This document shows positions 61,252 through 64,000 of a stretch of 64,000 nt of DNA, piece by piece. The first letter of the stretch is position 1. Every line of letters begins with the position of its first letter. The notes under the pieces were generated by a model. The model made no database searches. It saw only the letters and a program-made list of their open reading frames with translations, and had not been told where the DNA came from. Location: positions 372,001 through 436,000 of the forward strand of contig NZ_JAPDDS010000003.1 of assembly GCF_025950085.1 (NCBI RefSeq), in the 5' to 3' direction. This DNA is from Luteolibacter flavescens. Its GTDB lineage: Bacteria; Verrucomicrobiota; Verrucomicrobiia; Verrucomicrobiales; Akkermansiaceae. The position numbers and the translations under genes are program-made.

Positions 61252-62037
61252 TCAAAGTTTTCGGTCGGCGGCCAAAGTCATCCTCACATCGCCGATGAAA
61301 ACCTCGGATCGCAGCTCCACAGGAATGCGATTTGCATCATCTGAGAGCCACAGAGTGGTGCTTTTCATCTTTTTGTAAGGCAAAAGCGCCTTCGACTTGG
61401 GATCGATCTTTTGCAACGCCACAGACAACTTGATGGTGTCCCTCCCTGCAAATTTTTCACGACCCAAGACATGAACCCTCATCAAGTATGGCTTGTTGAA
61501 GGGCATCAGCGGCAAGACAAGCTTGTCGCCATTTGCGAGCTTGTGGCTGCGGACATGCAGCATGGCCGAGAAGATGTCATGCACCGGGGTGAAAATGAAT
61601 TTCGTCTCGGCGGTCGTCTCGGCACCGGTTTTCGCCACCTTGGTGATGCGCTCGCTGGTGACCTGCGTGCCTGCCCAACTGCTGCGGGTGGTGACGATCT
61701 CCTTCCCCTCGTCCTGCACGCCCACGGAGAAGCGCGGCTTCAGGGTGGCGGGGTCGAGACGGGAGATCAGGGCCACGTTGCTCTTGTAGAGCTTGGAGGC
61801 CACGCCGGTGCTGCCGCCATGCGCCCGAGCGACGTAGTCCGAGGGATACTTCGGGTCCTTTTTCCCGAAGCTGAAGGTGAGCTTCCCGGCATCCACCATG
61901 CCGTTCCATGAGAGCCGGTAGTCGAATTCCTGCGGGGTGATCTTCGGGTGCGGTCCGAGCTTGGCAGGGGTGACTTCCGCTTTCCAATCCGCCATGACTG
62001 GCAGGCTGAGGGTCAGGAGCAATGCGGCGACTTTCAT
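61252..62037 (-). CDS. DUF3108 secreted protein
   Basis: The 261-residue protein has a short signal peptide (VAALLLTLSLPVMA) and a DUF3108 domain: EFDYRLSWNGMVDAGKLTFSF at the start, VALISRLDPATLKPRFSVG and ETKFIFTPVHDIFSAMLHVR in the middle, then WLSDDANRIPVELRSEVFIG at the end. DUF3108 proteins are periplasmic beta-barrel-like or lipocalin-like proteins of unknown role. It is divergent from the TPR-CHAT gene across a 141-bp spacer. Confidence 0.9.
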   Translation of the reverse strand: MKVAALLLTLSLPVMADWKAEVTPAKLGPHPKITPQEFDYRLSWNGMVDAGKLTFSFGKKDPKYPSDYVARAHGGSTGVASKLYKSNVALISRLDPATLKPRFSVGVQDEGKEIVTTRSSWAGTQVTSERITKVAKTGAETTAETKFIFTPVHDIFSAMLHVRSHKLANGDKLVLPLMPFNKPYLMRVHVLGREKFAGRDTIKLSVALQKIDPKSKALLPYKKMKSTTLWLSDDANRIPVELRSEVFIGDVRMTLAADRKL

Positions 62038-62178
62038 GGCTATCCATCAGACTCCGCCCAAAGTGAACTCATTCAAGGAAAGACTGGGATGGTGCGTGTC
62101 ACCCTCCCTCGGCGCAGGCTTGTCAGCCGGGGACGGTTCAGGGATGTTAGGCACGTCGCCAACCTCAGACTCGTCCGG

Positions 62179-64000
62179 ATGCCCCCTCCCCGCCGCACCG
62201 TCGTCTGCCTGCTGATCCTCGGCATAGGAGCGGCGGCGGCGCTCGACACGGATGATCCGCCGCCAACGGAGCAGGAAATGGAGGGGGTGGTGGCCGAGTG
62301 GGAAGAGGCGTGGCGGGAAAACCCGTCGCCCGAGAACGCGATCGAGTCCGGGCGTGCGCTCCATTACCTCGGCGCGATCGAGCGTCAGGCCGGGAAAACG
62401 GAAGAGGCCCTGCCCCACCTGCAGCTCGCCCTCGAACGACTTGCCGCCGACACCCCGGAAGGCCGCGCCGATGCGCTGGAGGTGCTGGCGCTGGCAGAGC
62501 AGGATCTGGGAAAAGACGCCGACGCGGAGAAACACCTGCGGGAAGTGATCGAGCTTCGCCCGGAAGGGCCCGACCGCATCCAGGGACAAGAGCACCTCGC
62601 GCTCAATCTCCTGACACAAGGGAAATACCCGGAAGCGAACGCGCTCCTGATGCAAACGCTGGAGGCGACTCCCGCTGCGGATACCGAATCGCGTGCCCGG
62701 CGGCTGGGAAACCTCGGCCGATACTTCCACGTGCTCGGCAGCCACGCGCGGGCCGCGGAGACATTCCGGGAAGCGCTCGGTCTCGATCCCGGGAATGCTG
62801 AGCTGCGGCTCTCCCTCTCCAGCCAGCTCGCCTTGGCCCAGCTCCGTCTGGGGAAGACCGAGGAAGCTCGCCGTGGCATGGAGGAGACCGCCGCGAAGGC
62901 CCGCAAGCTCTACCGCGACTCCCCTTTCCGCGCGGTGCCTTTCCTGAATAATCTCGGTGCGCTGGACCTGTCGCTGGGACATCCGGACGAGGCGAGGAAG
63001 TCCTTCCGGGAAGCGCTCGACCTGCTGGAAGGCCATTTCGGCCCGGAGCACCCGTCGCTGATCACGCCGCTCAATAACCTCGGCTCGGCGGAGCAGGCGG
63101 CGGGCGATTACCCGCGGGCGGAGACCTCGTTGCGACGCGCGGCAGCGCTGCAGGAGAAGCATCTGCCACGCGTGAGCGTGCAGGCGTCGGAGACCGCACG
63201 CAATCTGGCCCGCAATGCCCTGCTATCCGGAAACGAGGACGCCGCCACGCAGATCGACCGAGCCACTGCGCTCGGGATCGCCGTGCTGGACGAGCTCATC
63301 GTTCAAGGGAGCGAAAAGGAGCGGCTGAATTTCCTCCAGCGTCACGATCTGGTCTCTCTGGCCTGCGCGACTGGTGACGCAGAGCGGATCGCAAACGTGC
63401 TGCTTGCGACGAAGGCCCGGCTTTTCGACGCCATGCTCACCACGGGGAAGAGCCACGTCATTCCCGACTGGCGCACGGTGCAGCAGGCGCTGGCTCCGGG
63501 ATCGGCACTGGTGGACGCGTGCCGCTTCACGACCATCGAGGGCGAGGTGCGATACGGGGCGATCGTGCTGCTGCCGAATGGCCCTCCGAAGTGGGTGCCG
63601 CTGGGAAGCGGTGAGGATCTGGAGCGCTGGCTCGCCGCGTTCCGGGATCGTCTCGCGTGGAAGGCCGGCATGCTGGCGGGCGTGGACCAGCCGCCGCCCG
63701 CCCTGAAGCTGCGAGCCATCCTGAACTCGATGCACCGGGGCTTTTGGGAGCCGGTGGCCGCAGTGCTGCCGACGGGAATCCAGCACGTCGCCTTCTCGCC
63801 GGATGGGGCGCTGCACTTCCTCCCGCTGCCCGCCCTGCTCGACGGGGAGATGCAACCGCTTTGCACACGCTTCCTCCAGATTGCCACGGTGACCAGCGGG
63901 CGCGACCTGCTGGATGAGCCCCCAGCCATGCGCCTCTCCGCATCCCCGTGGGAATTACTAGGAGTCTCGGAGTTCCCGAAATCCGGGGAACCTCCCGCGG
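62179..64000 (+). CDS. Secreted TPR-CHAT protein (partial, C-terminus beyond window)
   Basis: The frame stays open for 607 codons to the right edge. A signal peptide (RRTVVCLLILGIGAAAA) is followed by an array of TPR units from about 40 to 330 (QAGKTEEALPHLQLALERL, LGSHARAAETFREALGLDP, GHPDEARKSFREALDLLEG, AGDYPRAETSLRRAAALQEK). The C-terminal part has IQHVAFSPDGALHFLPLPAL, the opening of a CHAT caspase-like peptidase domain. The catalytic His and Cys of CHAT lie farther on and are not in the window, so activity cannot be judged. Confidence 0.88.
   Translation, partial: MPPPRRTVVCLLILGIGAAAALDTDDPPPTEQEMEGVVAEWEEAWRENPSPENAIESGRALHYLGAIERQAGKTEEALPHLQLALERLAADTPEGRADALEVLALAEQDLGKDADAEKHLREVIELRPEGPDRIQGQEHLALNLLTQGKYPEANALLMQTLEATPAADTESRARRLGNLGRYFHVLGSHARAAETFREALGLDPGNAELRLSLSSQLALAQLRLGKTEEARRGMEETAAKARKLYRDSPFRAVPFLNNLGALDLSLGHPDEARKSFREALDLLEGHFGPEHPSLITPLNNLGSAEQAAGDYPRAETSLRRAAALQEKHLPRVSVQASETARNLARNALLSGNEDAATQIDRATALGIAVLDELIVQGSEKERLNFLQRHDLVSLACATGDAERIANVLLATKARLFDAMLTTGKSHVIPDWRTVQQALAPGSALVDACRFTTIEGEVRYGAIVLLPNGPPKWVPLGSGEDLERWLAAFRDRLAWKAGMLAGVDQPPPALKLRAILNSMHRGFWEPVAAVLPTGIQHVAFSPDGALHFLPLPALLDGEMQPLCTRFLQIATVTSGRDLLDEPPAMRLSASPWELLGVSEFPKSGEPPA

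Noticed and set aside
1-64000. tRNA, rRNA, CRISPR arrays, integrases or complete insertion sequences
   Set aside because: I looked through the gene-free stretches and found no cloverleaf, regularly spaced repeats, or transposase/integrase reading frame.

Overview
The window is a 64-kb piece of a GC-rich bacterial chromosome that looks like the phylum Verrucomicrobiota, probably order Verrucomicrobiales (Luteolibacter-like). This is inferred from a Verru_Chthon cassette A-type prepilin-like protein, a TIGR04073 exosortase-associated protein, secreted proteins with DPxAA repeats, a sulfatase of the type common in the Planctomycetes/Verrucomicrobia group, a MoxR/DUF58/VWA operon, few clear Shine-Dalgarno sites and many short intergenic inverted repeats. 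I see no rRNA or tRNA gene, CRISPR array, prophage or intact insertion sequence. It reads as ordinary chromosome with many lineage-specific secreted and small proteins.

Layout. 1-13 kb: a Verru_Chthon A-like gene cut by the window edge, a LysR regulator divergent from an M42 peptidase, a FAD oxidoreductase, a YgiB/YgiC pair, two secreted proteins, two related microproteins (9193-9797) ending in a shared motif, an MntR regulator, a GH39-type glycosidase, MarC and acylphosphatase. 13-25 kb: an LRR protein, a LOG-like protein, CutA, an operon of NtrB-like kinase, small membrane protein and sigma-54 regulator, a GT-C glycosyltransferase, xseB-dxs, and two related DUF3634-like proteins flanking a DUF1963 protein. 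25-37 kb: PriA, secreted proteins including an SGNH hydrolase, eutBC, creBC and a sulfatase.

37.7-47.7 kb: a MoxR-Bat type operon on the minus strand (MoxR, DUF58, a membrane protein, two VWA proteins, a TPR protein and a 1333-residue terminal protein). It is split by a 412-bp non-coding repeat element between the two VWA genes. 47.8-64 kb: a remnant of a two-gene nucleotidyltransferase locus, an unusual folP, a sugar isomerase/oxidoreductase pair, argG, lgt, serA, ilvD, a DUF3108 protein and the start of a secreted TPR-CHAT protein.

Working together: the metabolic genes cover amino-acid synthesis (argG, serA, ilvD), isoprenoids (dxs), folate (folP), lipoprotein maturation (lgt), replication restart and repair (priA, xseB) and ethanolamine breakdown (eutBC). 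Two two-component systems (NtrBC-like and CreBC), MntR and LysR provide regulation. A near-consensus CreB site lies just upstream of creB. The least explained items are the two microproteins with the C-terminal PxARxE[LV]WI motif, the split Bat operon and the altered substrate loops of FolP.
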